Notes: generated from the sequence alone by a model not told the origin. A DNA stretch of 64,000 bases from Petaurus breviceps papuanus (GCA_028583685.1 JAMXIF010000086.1:21359853-21423852), one strand, 5' to 3'. Positions 32,115 to 43,545 are shown, counted from the stretch's first letter. Translations and numbers: made by a program.

Positions 32115-32222
32115 AGATTTGGAGTTAAAAGGCTACTTAGAGGGAAGGCATCCAGCCTAGTTTCCTCATTTTAAAGATAAGGAAAAGGAGGTCCAGTGAG
32201 AGAAGAGACTTACCTATGATCC
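32115..32222 (-). mobile_element. MIR-family SINE fragment
   Basis: GTTTCCTCATTTTAAAGATA followed by AGGAGGTCCAGTGAGAGAAG is a reverse-strand MIR piece, joined tail to head with the next MIR. Confidence 0.65.
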
Positions 32223-32224
32223 TA

Positions 32225-32415
32225 AAGGCAGTGGAGTGGCAAAGTGGTGGATTGAGAAGCAGAAGATTATGGTTTTATTCCTCCAGCTGCCACTTAGTAC
32301 CTATGTGATCTTGGGCCAAGTCTTCCCATTTCTCTAAATGTCAGTTTTCTTACGTGCGAAATGAAGGGTTACACTAGATGAACCTCTGAGGTCCCTTCCG
32401 TCTCTAGAACCATGA
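32225..32415 (+). mobile_element. MIR-family SINE
   Basis: GGCAGTGGAGTGGCAAAGTG head, TACCTATGTGATCTTGGGCC core, TCTGAGGTCCCTTCCGTCTC tail. Nearly full length. Confidence 0.8.
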
Positions 32416-32435
32416 CCCCACCATGATCTTATAAA

Positions 32436-32834
32436 TTAATAATAATAATGGCTACCATGTACCTAGTGCTATGTGCCAGGCACTGTGCCAAGTGCTTTAT
32501 AATTATTATCTTATTTGATTCCCACAACAACCCTGGGAGTAAGAGGCTATTACTCTTCTTCCCATTTTGCAGTTGAGGAAACTGAAGCAGATAAAGGTTA
32601 AATGACTTGCCCAGGGTCACAGCTAGTTGAGAGTCTGAGGCTGAATTCAAACTCAGGTTTTCCTGCCCCCATTAAACTCAGCTTGTTGAGAGGAGAGATT
32701 GTTTTTTGCGTCTTCTTGTAGCCCCAGTACTTAGCACAGTACCTAGTATGTAGTAGGCATTTAATAAATGTTTATGAATTAATTGCTTCCAGTCCCAGGG
32801 TAGGGTGTTTTCTCCATTGCACCATCTGGCTGCC
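32436..32834 (-). mobile_element. MIR/THER1-like SINE split by an L2 3' end
   Basis: The outer parts are 32,436-32,668 (ACCATGTACCTAGTGCTATG, ATGACTTGCCCAGGGTCAC) and 32,787-32,834 (TCTCCATTGCACCATCTGGC). The plus-strand piece 32,675-32,786 between them has the L2 terminus (GCCCCAGTACTTAGCACAGT, TTTAATAAATGTTTATGAAT). Confidence 0.75.
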
Positions 32835-32924
32835 TGTGACTTAAAGGTTCCTTCTAGCTTGAAATCTATGATCTTAATGGAGGGACAAAGCCAACGTTCA
32901 AATTTAGGTATTCAGAATCAGTTA

Positions 32925-33040
32925 AAAAACATTCATGAATTTCTCACGATGTGGAAGCAGTGAGGAGACAAAGAAAGGTAAACAATGGTCCTTTAGCTTA
33001 TGAAGCATACATTCTAAAGTGGGAGACAACAACATGTTTT
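32925..33040 (-). mobile_element. L2 LINE 3' end
   Basis: GAGACAAAGAAAGGTAAACA and CATACATTCTAAAGTGGGAG match the complement of the L2 3' end. Confidence 0.6.
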
Positions 33041-33271
33041 CAGGGGAATGAGACCTAGGTTAAAGTACTTTTGAGAAGTGCTTGTGGAGGGTACTGGGCA
33101 AGGCATTAAAGGTCCCTGCTACCCAGGGACCTTTAAAAAATGTCTGACACCTTTAAAGAATTTTAAAAGATGTCTAACACCTTAACTTGCAAAAGCTACC
33201 AATCTGCCTTGATAGAGGTCATTCACCTTGTGCTACCCAACAACAATCACTAACCAGCAGGTGAGTCAAAG

Positions 33272-33455
33272 CAAGGGTGGGGAACCTGCAGCCTCGAGAC
33301 CACATGAGGACTTCTAGGTCCTCAAATGCAACCCTTTGGCTCAATCTAAGCTTCACAGAACAAGGATTTGTTCTGCAAAACTTGGACTCAGTCAAAAGTT
33401 TGCACCCAAGGACCTAGAAGACTACACGTGACCTCCAGGCCACAGTTTACCTCTG
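33272..33455. mobile_element. Non-autonomous hAT-like element, family 2
   Basis: It starts CAAGGGTGGGGAACCTGCAG and ends GCCACAGTTTACCTCTG, roughly inverted. Internal CTTCACAGAACAAGGATTTG and GGACTCAGTCAAAAGTTTGC are shared with the element at 57,195. The flanking octamers do not match, so it is an old copy. Confidence 0.65.
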
Positions 33456-33984
33456 TACCCAATGGTGGAATTTTCCATGCATTATATATTGCACTTTGTT
33501 GTCTAATCTAGCTTTAGATGTCTCAGGGGAATTCCTACTCCTTAATATTTGGAAAGTTATTCTACATTCCAACAGATTACACTACCAGGAAGTATCCCCC
33601 CAATAAAAATTTTTGTTAAAGTAGTCCTAATTATAACTCCTAAAGTCATTATAAACTTTACCATCTTTAAAAATTAATGACTATCTCTGTATAGATATTT
33701 AAACAAGAGGTAAAAGTATTTATTTTGGTTTATGTTCTGCTTCTTAATCACATTTTCTGCTAGCATCTGTACTCCCTTCAAATTGTCTGCATTTTTTTCT
33801 CCCTAGGCAAGAGCTGATGTTAGAAGTCCTGCCCCCAAATGGAGTTTAAAATTCATGGCCTAGTTGACAGCTTAGCTACCCCTTCCCAAGGTTCCCATAA
33901 TTCATTTGCCTTTTATTTCATATGGATGAAGTGCATACTGTTCAAGACAGGGCACTGAGTCTGCAAAGATGAAACTAGAACTGT
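33456..33984. other. Stretch without recognised features
   Basis: Nothing recognised with confidence. Confidence 0.35.
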
Positions 33985-35212
33985 TTCCAGATCACAGAAT
34001 CTTACAGTTGGAAGACAAGGCCATTGAGTCCACCATACTTGAAAAAAAAAATCCTCTTCTTCCCTCCCTAACAATCTCCATCCAGTTGGCATGAAGACTT
34101 TTTATGGAGGAAGCTTATTCTATTTTTGAATGCTCCAATTTTTGGAAAGACCTTCTTTACTCCTAGAAGAAATGTGCTTCTCTTCTACTGATTACTACTA
34201 TTCCTGCCCTCGGAGCCAAGAAGAAAAGATGTACTACTTCTTTCATGTGACAGACCTTCACACACATGAAGATTGACATCAGACCTCTCCACCCAATTCC
34301 TTCAAGTCTTCTCTTCCATAGGCTAAATATCCCTGATTCCTTCTTGTAAGTTGCCAAGTATCACAATCAATAGTGTTGGATTGGAAGCAAAGAAGCCTAA
34401 ATATATGACTACGGTTATTCCCTTCCACATCATGGAGGTAAATGGCATGACCACTCTCTCTCCCTTGAGATCTAGAAAATCCACATAAAATTTTTTGGCC
34501 CTCCTTCATACCAGAGAAGAAGTCTCAATCATTATGGTATTAAAAGATAAAATATGTTGATATAATATAATGCTATACACATTTTTTTATGCATTTCTGA
34601 GTTTCTAAACTTTTTCTGGGTTATCAGCTGGCCTTCACATGTCATCTGCAACTTCCACAAAACTCCCCCCAAATTCCCATTTAATTTCTTATGCCAACCT
34701 CCAATATTCTGAAACCACAGTGGGGAAAGTCACTATGTGGAAGGCAAACTGTATACACTTACTTGCCAGGCAATCCACTTAATTTGTCTCAGCCTCAGTT
34801 ACCTCCTCTATAGAATGGGGATTATAAGAGTACCTGCCTCATAAGGTTGTCGTGAGAATCAACTGAGATAATATATTTAATGTGCCTTAAATGATACACT
34901 TAAAGCATGATACACATTTTATCACACTCATTATCAATATGGCCCAAGACCCTCTTTTTTGGGTCTGACTCAGGTAGCTTTCCTGTTTCTCAATGTCCTT
35001 CCTAAAATACAATGTTCAGAACTGAATGCAATCCTCTACATGGGGCAAAATGCAGTGAGATTATGGCCTGTCGTATTCTGGACACATTACACTGCTCTGA
35101 ATTCAGATTATAATCACATTACTTTCTTTGGCTGTCATGTTAAGCTATTGATTCATACTGAATCCATTGTCTCCAAAACTTTTTCATCTGAACAGCAATT
35201 CAAGTGACATAA
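33985..35212 (-). mobile_element. CR1/L3 LINE fragment, interrupted
   Basis: The parts are 33,985-34,400 (CACAGAATCTTACAGTTGGA, GACATCAGACCTCTCCACCC, AAGTCTTCTCTTCCATAGGC) and 34,930-35,212 (CAATGTCCTTCCTAAAATAC, TTCAGAACTGAATGCAATCC). They follow the complement of CR1 ORF2 and its 3' end in order. Unassigned DNA and a MIR lie between. Confidence 0.75.
34725..34918 (+). mobile_element. MIR-family SINE
   Basis: TTTGTCTCAGCCTCAGTTAC, GAATGGGGATTATAAGAGTA and AAGGTTGTCGTGAGAATCAA match the MIR core and 3' end. It lies inside the CR1 region. Confidence 0.75.
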
Positions 35213-35654
35213 TGCTCAAGCAGGAAAGCTAAGACACGCACAGACAGAACTAGAACACAAGTCAAAATATGAGCCCCTAGAAAAGGTTCAAACATATCCA
35301 AACTGCATCAGCATTTTCCTTGTGAGGTCACTTCTAAATTGTCATGTTGATGTGGGTTTGTTGCTTCCTACTGACTCTTCATTGCTCATTGGTACAGGAA
35401 GAAATGGAAGGATTTGCAAAAGAGCTTCCCAAAGCTTCTACTGGACAGCAGCCTTACTAGGTTTGTTCGGGAAGGAATTTAGAAATAACAATGAACACAG
35501 ACTATATGGATCAAGTGTGGATTTTATTCATCAAAGCTTTTTCCTTCTTCTTTTAGCACCAGCAGTTGAGTCTGCTTCCACTTATTAATTTCATTTCCTG
35601 AATTAAGTATCTGACCTCTAGCTCTTTTTGTCATTGCTTCCCTATATGACTCTG
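35213..35654. other. Stretch without recognised features
   Basis: The 88-codon plus ORF at 35,322-35,588 shows no domain. Nothing else recognised. Confidence 0.4.
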
Positions 35655-35915
35655 GGGAGCTAGGTGGTTTAGAAGCTAGATGGCCATCCCTGCAGTCAGG
35701 AAAACTCACTTGTCTTCTCAAGTTCAAATCTAGCCTCAGGCACTTCTTAGCTATGTGACCCTGAGCAAGTAATTTAACCCTGTCTGCCTCAGTTTTCTCA
35801 TCTGTCAAATGAGTTGGAGAAGGAAATGGCGAATCATTCCAGTATTTTTGTCAAGAAAACTCCAAATGGCTTCATGAAGAGTCACATGGGACTGAAACAA
35901 CTGCACAACAACCTG
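35655..35915 (+). mobile_element. Long-form marsupial CORE-SINE (Mar1/MON1 type)
   Basis: GGGGAGCTAGGTGGTTTAGA head, CAAGTTCAAATCTAGCCTCA B box, TCAGTTTTCTCATCTGTCAA core, and long-form tail GAAGGAAATGGCGAATCATT to ACTGAAACAACTGCACAACA. Confidence 0.85.
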
Positions 35916-35999
35916 AAATGTGGCTCTGGTTTTTAACTTCTGAAATTCTTGATTTATCTTTAATAATGGGTGTTCTACCTTCGAAGGAAGGCCATGTAG

Positions 36000-36110
36000 A
36001 GAAAAGTTCAGAATGCTGTCCTAGGGGATATGGATTTATATCCTGCCTCTGACAAATACTGACTGTATAACTCTGGGAAAAGTCACTTAACCTCTCCATG
36101 CTCTAAAAAG
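36000..36110 (+). mobile_element. MIR-family SINE fragment
   Basis: TTATATCCTGCCTCTGACAA and AAGTCACTTAACCTCTCCAT match the MIR head and core. Confidence 0.75.
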
Positions 36111-36620
36111 CTCTCTGAGAAAAAAAAATTAAAAGCCAAGACTCTTAAGTTGTAGATGAGCTGCTGGCCTGAATTGCTAAGGAGCATTTCCTTGCCCTGG
36201 AATTCCCTACAACAATGAAATCAGAGGTTTAATCACTATCCCAAAGGTCACTGATTTGCATAGAACAGCACAGTGCCAGTGACTAAAAATTCCACCAATT
36301 TGCCATCACCTCAGCACCAGTCCCAGAGAAGATATCTTCTTGACAAGAATGATTTTTTTTTTTTTTACAAAGAAACTTCTCTCCCATCTGATAAACCCAC
36401 TCTTCCTTCCTGGCTTATAGAGTCACTTCCATTTTTTGACCCTGTGGTTCATGCATATTAAGCATCTGTATTTAGGGAGAAGCTATTTTCTTATGAACAT
36501 GTGAAGCACTTTTTGAAGGCTGTTTCATTTACATACTGAGTACATTTATGACCAGGAAAATAATTTCTATTACTCCATATTTTTAATACAATTTTTTGGA
36601 GTCCAGAGATTTTCTGCCTT
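36111..36620. other. Stretch without recognised features
   Basis: Holds a T13 run near 36,353. Nothing else recognised. Confidence 0.35.
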
Positions 36621-36624
36621 TCTT

Positions 36625-36755
36625 TTTCAGGCAATTCGAGTTAAATGACTTGGCCACAGTCTCACAGTTAGTACATACTTGAGTTCAGATTTGAATTTGG
36701 GTCCTCCTGACTCCAGGGCCGGCTTTCTATCCAATGTGCCACCTACCTGCCCCAC
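36625..36755 (-). mobile_element. WSINE1-like marsupial SINE (diverged)
   Basis: CAATTCGAGTTAAATGACTT, GGGTCCTCCTGACTCCAGGG and CAATGTGCCACCTACCTGCC are the reverse complement of the SINE. Confidence 0.8.
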
Positions 36756-37504
36756 CTATTATGAAATAAGTCCTAATGGAGGGCTGATTCATAAATCCTC
36801 TTTCACGGTAACTTTCATTTTCAAAGTACTTCATAAAAAGTTACTAATTAATTTTTACTATTGCTGAGGTTGGAGGATTTTGGCAAGTGGCCTGACTGAA
36901 TAATCAGAATGAAGTTCACATTAACATGTGTTACTCTTGGGGACAGAAGTTCATGTCACAATCATGGTGCCTTTTATCCAACTCTGAAACTTCAGTAATT
37001 ATGGTTAAGAATGGGCTTATGGGGCCAGAGAAGGACTCCTGCTAATACTCAGTTCATCTCTGGGAGACTCATGACTCAGCTGGTTTCCTTGACCTTGCTT
37101 CCACCTTGGTGCCCCCAAAGCCTGGCTCCCCTAATTCCTTTGGTCATATCCTTACCACCCTCTCTCCCCAGGTTCCTCTAAGCCAGTATCTCTGTACACA
37201 GAATGCCAAATCTTCCTTATTCTGTTCTTTCCAGGACAAGCACATGACTCTTCTTTCCCTAAACTCTTCAAAGTTTTTTTTTTCTTCTTTTCCTCCATCT
37301 TCTCCTCCTACAATTCCTTCTTTCTTTTTTAAAATTTTAACTTCTGGCAACTACAGGGCAACATATCTGCCATTCTTTTCTTTCTCTTTAAAAAAAAAAA
37401 ATTTGTCTGGATCTACAGATCCAGGAATGCCTCTAAGGAATTCCAGGTGGGGAAACATCTTCCACCAAAGCAGACTTGGCAATTTTTTCTGCAACATATA
37501 GTCT
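36756..37504. other. Stretch without recognised features
   Basis: The 131-codon plus ORF at 37,106-37,501 is the longest in the window. It is serine-, proline- and phenylalanine-rich, crosses pyrimidine-rich and poly-A low-complexity DNA, and shows no domain, so it is judged non-coding. Confidence 0.4.
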
Positions 37505-37637
37505 TTAAGAGTTAGCTGGGAACACTGAGAGGTCAAGTGATTTGCCTGGGGCCACACAGCCAGTAAGTATCAGAGGAAGGACTTAAACCCAGGATTTTCA
37601 AGGCTGACTCTTTACAATGCCACTCTGCCTTTCACTT
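37505..37637 (-). mobile_element. MIR-family SINE
   Basis: AGTGATTTGCCTGGGGCCAC, ACAGCCAGTAAGTATCAGAG and GGACTTAAACCCAGGATTTT match the reverse-strand MIR. Confidence 0.8.
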
Positions 37638-37739
37638 GTTATTTTATGCTAAGTAAAATAACAAAAAAAAACTTGTAAAAAGTGATAAAAAAAAACTAAA
37701 GGTAACATTAATAGCTTGGGCTGTGACAATAGACTCTTA

Positions 37740-38220
37740 GTAATTCTACTTGGTTCCATTTCATCTCTTAGAAATCCATCCTCCACATAGCAATCAAATT
37801 GGTATTTCTAAAATATAAGACTTGGACCCCTACACCAAAATGTCTAGTGGCTTCCTATTACCTCAAGGCAAACCTTTAATTTTACATTGCTCCGTACCTG
37901 TTCTTCCTGACTTATTTTATATCATTCCCCCCTCCACATACACACACACATCATGCATTCTTTCAGGTTAAAATAGTTCGTTAGCTATTCCCAAACTCAG
38001 TAAACAGTCTTCCATCTTTGAGTTATGGCACAAGCTGTTTACCATTCCTGGAATGTACTCCCAGCTCATTCTTACCCTTCAGAATCCCTAGTTATCCTGG
38101 GAACTCTCTCTTCCAATTTACTTTTAGCTATTTATCTGGGGCATGTTGCATCCCTCCAAGAGAATGTCAGCTCCTTGAGGGCATGTGCTGAGTCATTTCT
38201 CTTTGTATGACAGCCTAGCA
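37740..38220 (+). mobile_element. L2 LINE 3' region
   Basis: AGTGGCTTCCTATTACCTCA, GCTGTTTACCATTCCTGGAA, TGTCAGCTCCTTGAGGGCAT and TTCTCTTTGTATGACAGCCT run in L2 order. Confidence 0.8.
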
Positions 38221-38387
38221 GAGGAGTTCATACATTTTGGGGGTGAAATCTGTTATTTCACTGAGAGAACTCCCAAGAGGAAAATGCAGATACCATAGGT
38301 TTCCTAAGCTACAACATCTAAGAGATGCCTGGGGCAGGAGAGGACATGTGACTTTGCCATTATTCATTCAAAGATTATACTAGAACA

Positions 38388-38460
38388 TGTATGATCAAAT
38401 GCATATGTGAATGTATATGTATGTGTATGTATACATATACATACACACACCCATACATAT
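38388..38460. repeat. ATGT/ACAT microsatellite
   Basis: Interrupted TATGTATGTG units passing into ACATACACAC. Confidence 0.75.
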
Positions 38461-38487
38461 GGACCATTTATATTATGCTTTACTATT

Positions 38488-38670
38488 TAAACAGTAAAAA
38501 CTGTAGAGTTGGAGGGGACCTTGGAGGTAAACTAGTTCTTCATTTTCACGATGAGAAAAGGAAAATGAGGGCTAGAGAAATAAAAAGACCTTACAGCTAG
38601 TAAAAGCTGAGCTTCAATCCTGGGCTTCCCAAGGCCCAGTCTATGGTGATTTCTGCTATGCAGACTTGCC
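38488..38670 (-). mobile_element. MIR-family SINE
   Basis: AGTTGGAGGGGACCTTGGAG, TTACAGCTAGTAAAAGCTGA and CAGTCTATGGTGATTTCTGC match the reverse-strand MIR. Confidence 0.7.
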
Positions 38671-39904
38671 TCTTAAACATAAGTGAATTCAGAAAAGTAA
38701 TACATTAAAAGAACAGGTGAAGTGGCACTGTGAGAACTCCACCCAAAACTACCTGGGTGATTTTTCTATGTATGAGGGTTTTGTATGATTTTATTTTCAC
38801 AATAGATGTCTACAAATTGGTTAAAATATTTGCCAAAAGCATTTGTCCAACCAATAATGGGATTTAATTATTTGATTATGGGGTAAATGAAAGGGCACAT
38901 TTTAAACTGAGTATAATGAACTATAATTATGGTACATTCATAACACCTGATGAACTATTAGACATTCAAATACAAATGAATATGAAATACTGATATACAC
39001 TAGAGTATGTTATCTCATTTGTAAAGGAAACAGTGGAGATGGGACAAAGGGCTGTTGGAAAGAGAACAATGAAAGAAAGGACAATTTGTGAACGAGATCT
39101 CCTAGATGTTGGATGTGTATCCCTAATTCGCTAGCATAGTGCAAAATGCTTTAAGGTCAATGGAAATAGAACCATGTTAAGGGTTCCTATTGGTTTTTGG
39201 CCAAAGAAAATTAACCAAGTGATTTTGCAAATCTTTGAAGATTCAAGTTGAATCTACACATAGAAGATAAAATGGAGTCTATGCTGGCTAAATCCATTAA
39301 TGGTGACTTCAGTGATCAAATAATTAAGAGTACTGAATTTCATAAACTGAAATAAAAACCCATGTAGATCATTTGATTGATGAAATGGGTCTGTGCATCT
39401 TTTTGTTTACTTATTTATTTTTGCTATGAGGATGCAGGGCTCACCTCATTTAGGTGGTCTCTACTTAAAAAGTGATCTTAAATTTCCTCAAAATTTATGA
39501 ATGGAGTATTTCTTCTTCACCCTTCCTGTGTTCCTCCCACAATCACTCCCCCCACCCCACAACTTCCAACATTGTAAGCACTTCTACATTAAAAAAAATA
39601 CCCCATGGTGCTTTGCACAGAGCTGGACATACAGTGAATATTCTATAGGTGGGAAACAAAGTACATTGTAGAAATGCAAAATTAAGCTTGCATAACTGAA
39701 AAATGAGGTAGGCTGGTCATTAAGTAAAATGAGAGTTGTACGACTGAAGGACTTAACTTTCTGGCAACCACAAAATACCAATGACCCAAATGAGAGCTTC
39801 TATGGAATATTTGTGGACAGAGACAGACAAAAACTGAACAGTCTTAGAAGGCATATAGATTGGTAGGGATCTGTTTTGCTGCAGCAAATACCCACATGGA
39901 TAAA
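38671..39904. other. Stretch without firm features
   Basis: 38,890-39,010 (ATTATGGTACATTCATAACA, CAAATGAATATGAAATACTG) may be a very decayed L1 3' UTR. The rest is single-copy-looking. Confidence 0.35.
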
Positions 39905-40018
39905 ATCAATAAATTGAAAAGTATTTATTTATCACCAACCACTGTTCTAGGACTTTCAATAGGCTCTGGAGATACAAAGACAAAAATGAAGGTGCCTCAG
40001 TATGTTTACAGTCTGTCA
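39905..40018 (-). mobile_element. L2 LINE 3' end
   Basis: CACTGTTCTAGGACTTTCAA, GAGATACAAAGACAAAAATG and TTTACAGTCTGTCACC match the L2 complement. Confidence 0.7.
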
Positions 40019-40029
40019 CCTAAGTACTA

Positions 40030-40245
40030 AGTCCTAATAATAATAATAATAATAATAATAACACATAAGACTTTAAGGTTTACAAAGTATTTCACAGTTG
40101 AGGTAAGGAGACAGAGGCAGAGATTAAGTGAGTTAATGGTTGGGGGTGGTGGTGGTGGTGGAGGAGTGTCAGTAGTAAGCATCAGAGGCAAAATTTGAAC
40201 TCAGACCTTCCTAATCCATTGCTTCATCAACTGTGCCCTCTGTCC
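40030..40245 (-). mobile_element. MIR/THER1-like SINE with (AAT)n and (GGT)n tracts
   Basis: It starts with an AATAATAAT run, then AAGACTTTAAGGTTTACAAA, AAGTGAGTTAATGGTTGGGG, a GGT run near 40,148, and GAACTCAGACCTTCCTAATC. Confidence 0.75.
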
Positions 40246-41246
40246 CTTCACAATAGCGCACTTACGAATTCTAGAAAAAAATGATTCATTCAGATAAAAG
40301 CCCACTTTTGCCACTCTTAGCAAGGTACAAACCTTTTTAAAAAATCATTCCTTGATTCAAAAATATTTATTGAGATTTTCTATTCTTAGCAATAAGAAAT
40401 GTTCTTCCTGCTTTTCCTTTCCCAATTGAATCACCTGATTGGCCCCAGTAGATTTTCCCAGTGCTGGCCTCCTTTAATCAAGCTGTTTGTTCACCTCCAG
40501 TCTCCTCATTGCAGCCAGTCCCTCCCCTACCTAGAATGGCTGTTTCCATTCTAGCTTGGTAAGGCACTCTGACCTCTCCAAGAAAGTATTTTAATTCTCT
40601 CCCTGTCAAACACACCTAAGAGATTTATTTCTTTTCCTCTGCCAAGATAACTATAACTCCTTTAAAAAGCTGAACACCAGAGGAATTTCAAGGAAATTAA
40701 CACCATTTGCACTGACTCATTTCCATTCACAACATACTTAGTATTTGCATAAGCAGTTTGTTTAGAAAGTATCTGCCAATAACTTGTTAGCTGTGGATTT
40801 GATAGGCAGGACATCAACTTGACATAATTTTACAACAGAAGCCATTCCTATAGTAATATTAAAGACATCATTCTTTTTTGTCCCTATCCCGAGAGCCTTG
40901 ATGATGTTCACAAAAGGGTACATTTGCAAAGGAAAAATTAAAAAAAAAATCACTGTGTATGGGAATACAGAATCAATGCTCAGCTGAGATTTAAAATTGA
41001 TTTTTGATTGTTCCATCACACTCAATCAAAGGGCTCTGAGGGATTTGAAGAGATACTTTATTCTATCCCTTTAGCCTCTAAGCTAATAAAAATAAATCCC
41101 AGAACAATTAGATCAATCCTAATTTTAAAGACCTGTTGAGAAAGTGATTCTTTGGACTGTCTCAGCAAACCAGTGCCTAATAGCCATTCATTCACATAAG
41201 GGAGCTCTTCCTTATGGCAGATCAAAGACTCTCAATGTTCTACAAA
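40246..41246. other. Stretch without recognised features
   Basis: Possible weak L2 trace at 40,400-40,640. The 87-codon minus ORF at 40,762-41,025 shows no domain. Confidence 0.35.
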
Positions 41247-41910
41247 TAGAGGTTCCCAAATCAGGCAATATTGCCTCCTGGTTGGGTTGTGTGTGCTGGA
41301 ACGATCCAGGGGAACAGTAGTAGCCTCAGGTGCAACTGAGAGGGGGTGTTGAATAAAAAATAATAAGGGACTGATGGAAGCATAAGGAAAAAAGAAAAGA
41401 GAAGAAAATTTTGAAAAATCATTTGTGTTTCATCTGTTGTGTTAACAGAGTTAAAGTCGTAGTGATTACTTTATTTTCCAAATAAACACACAAAACACAA
41501 GTTATAACTTCTGTAACAAATTATAATCAGTTATATCAGTGGCCAAGTCTGCCTACAGGTGTTCACAAGAAAGTGTTGGCAGGTGAGTACACTGCACATT
41601 GTTGGGAAGTCCAGCATGCATGGGCAGGAATATGTGTGTGTAACAACTTGTTTACAGTATGATACTATACATTTAAATGATGTAATATTGCATCATCAGA
41701 ATTTTTATGTAGGAAAACCCCTCACAAATTCACAATAAATAATTAAATTTAAGATGCATTATTTAAAAATATTTTATATTTTTTCTGGAATGATGCAAAT
41801 TTCAAGAAATATATATATATTAAAGGGTTAAAGAAAGAAGATTTCCAGTGGGGGTGCTGAATAATTTTTTTTAATGGGGGTGGTAGACCAAATAAGTTTG
41901 GAAACCTCTA
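41247..41910. mobile_element. Probable non-autonomous hAT-like element, 664 bp
   Basis: The ends TAGAGGTTCCCAAATC and AGTTTGGAAACCTCTA are inverted (13 of 16). Near the right end are GTGGGGGTGCTGAATAATTT and GGGGGTGGTAGACCAAAT. No transposase is seen and the flanking octamers differ, so the call rests on the termini. Confidence 0.55.
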
Positions 41911-41919
41911 CAGTTAAGT

Positions 41920-42110
41920 AGGGTAAGTTCAGCAACAGCAGTTGGAGATCCTGGATTGGAACCCCAACTCTGTCACTTAACTACTCTGTGGCCCATGCAC
42001 ATGTCACTTTCACACACCTGGGTCATGGTTTCTTCTACAAAATGAAAGGGTTGGACTCTATGGCTCCTCCCAGCTCTAGATTCCAAGCTTTAGCCTTAAT
42101 AATAGCCTGT
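41920..42110 (+). mobile_element. MIR-family SINE
   Basis: ATTGGAACCCCAACTCTGTC, TTAACTACTCTGTGGCCCAT and GGTTGGACTCTATGGCTCCT, TCCCAGCTCTAGATTCCAA span a MIR. Confidence 0.8.
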
Positions 42111-42695
42111 TTGCTATTATTTTGTCCTCAGTGGAGAGAGAATACAGCATCATAACACATTATTACTACAGAATCAGGATTGAAAATGAATTGCCCAGCT
42201 GCCTTTGATATTCAGGAATTTCCATATGTACTAATAGACTGAACAACAGTTAATTTTATCTGGACTCACAAAGGACAAACAATGGCAGCTATGAACACCG
42301 CATTGACCTTTGTTCACAATTGTATCCTAAAAATGTTGCTTGAGGCTTAATAACTGGTTCCTCTGACTTATAAGACAGTTGTGAGCTGAGAGGATCCTCT
42401 CACTGGAAACATAGAAGTGCTATTAGAAACATCTTTGAGTGGTTCTCAAACAAAATATTTCATTTCCTTATTTCCATAAAGGTAAAGAATAGTTTTACAC
42501 AGAAAGAAAAGATTAAAATAATCCATTGTTTAACCCATCAATAGCAACAAAGTCTCTAAGAAACACATTGATAATATTTTTCCTGACATCTGCTCATGGT
42601 TTAAGGCATTTCATTTCAAGAAAGAGAAAAACCAGTGATTTTAAGTGATAATAAAGTATATTTAATTATTCACTTGTTAGAATAAACCTTTTGTT
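42111..42695. other. Stretch without recognised features
   Basis: Single-copy-looking; no repeat or gene recognised. Confidence 0.4.
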
Positions 42696-42713
42696 TTCAT
42701 ATATATATATATA

Positions 42714-42873
42714 TTTTTTTTTTTTTTAAAGCAATCAGGGTTAAGTAACTTGCTCAAGGTTACAGGGCCAGCCATTTATGGGTTTGGTGCTGAGTATCTG
42801 AGCTCATATTTGATCCAGGTCACTCCCGACACTGGAGCTGGTACTCTTACTCGCTGAGCCACCTGGCCGCCCC
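42714..42873 (-). mobile_element. WSINE1-related SINE, GGCCAGG subfamily (first unit of a dimer)
   Basis: T-run, AAAGCAATCAGGGTTAAGTA, then GAGCCACCTGGCCGCCCC at the head. It adjoins a second unit in the same orientation. TTCATATAT flanks the pair at 42,696-42,704 and 43,020-43,028. Confidence 0.9.
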
Positions 42874-43019
42874 TAAGCAATTGGGGTTAAGTAACTTGCT
42901 CAAGGTTACGTAGCTAGGTGTTTCTGGGTGGGTGCTAAGTGTCTGAGCCTGGGATTCGATCTCCAGGTCTTCTCAACACTGGAGCCGGTGCTCTTACTTG
43001 CTGTGCTACCTGGCCAACC
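42874..43019 (-). mobile_element. WSINE1-related SINE, GGCCAGG subfamily (second unit of a dimer)
   Basis: It starts TAAGCAATTGGGGTTAAGTA with no T-run and ends TGTGCTACCTGGCCAACC. It differs from its neighbour in the core (GTAGCTAGGTGTTTCTGGGT) and keeps GATCTCCAGG, a variant also seen in the copy at 11,836. Confidence 0.88.
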
Positions 43020-43239
43020 TTCATATATTTGTTTTTAATATACAATTTCTCCCACTCCCCCTATTACCAGTGAGTCATCCCTTGTAATAAAGAAAAATAG
43101 CTAAGACCACTGAAACTGTGACAATATTTGACTGTGTATGTGACCTTCTGCAATATTAATCTCTCACCTTTCTATGGAAAGAAGTGTCCTTGTCTCTTCT
43201 CTAGAGAAAAGAATGGTCATTAAAATTACTCATTGTCTT

Positions 43240-43470
43240 TATGCATTTTTTGTTCTTTTCATTTATGTTATTACATATTTTATTATAGATCATTATTTTG
43301 TTATATGCTATCATTATTATAATTAATTTTATTTATTAATTTAATTAATTAATATAATCATTGAATAATCAGTATGATAATTAGTATAATATATGTCATA
43401 TATTTATATATTATAATAAAATTATTATATATGTTATATGTTATATATCATTAAGTATAATGCTCCCATT
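43240..43470. repeat. AT-rich low-complexity tract
   Basis: Dense TTAATTAATT and ATATATTATA units with little G or C. Confidence 0.8.
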
Positions 43471-43484
43471 TCTGTTAACTTTGA

Positions 43485-43545
43485 ATTAATTAATGCAAGT
43501 GCCTGGCACATAGTAGGCATTTAATCAATACTTTTTCATTCACCC
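43485..43545 (+). mobile_element. L2 LINE 3' terminus
   Basis: CAAGTGCCTGGCACATAGTA followed by GGCATTTAATCAATAC. Confidence 0.75.

Noticed and set aside
37106-37501. 131-codon plus-strand ORF, the longest in the window
   Set aside because: Composition follows CT-rich and poly-A DNA, there is no domain, and an overlapping minus ORF of similar quality exists.
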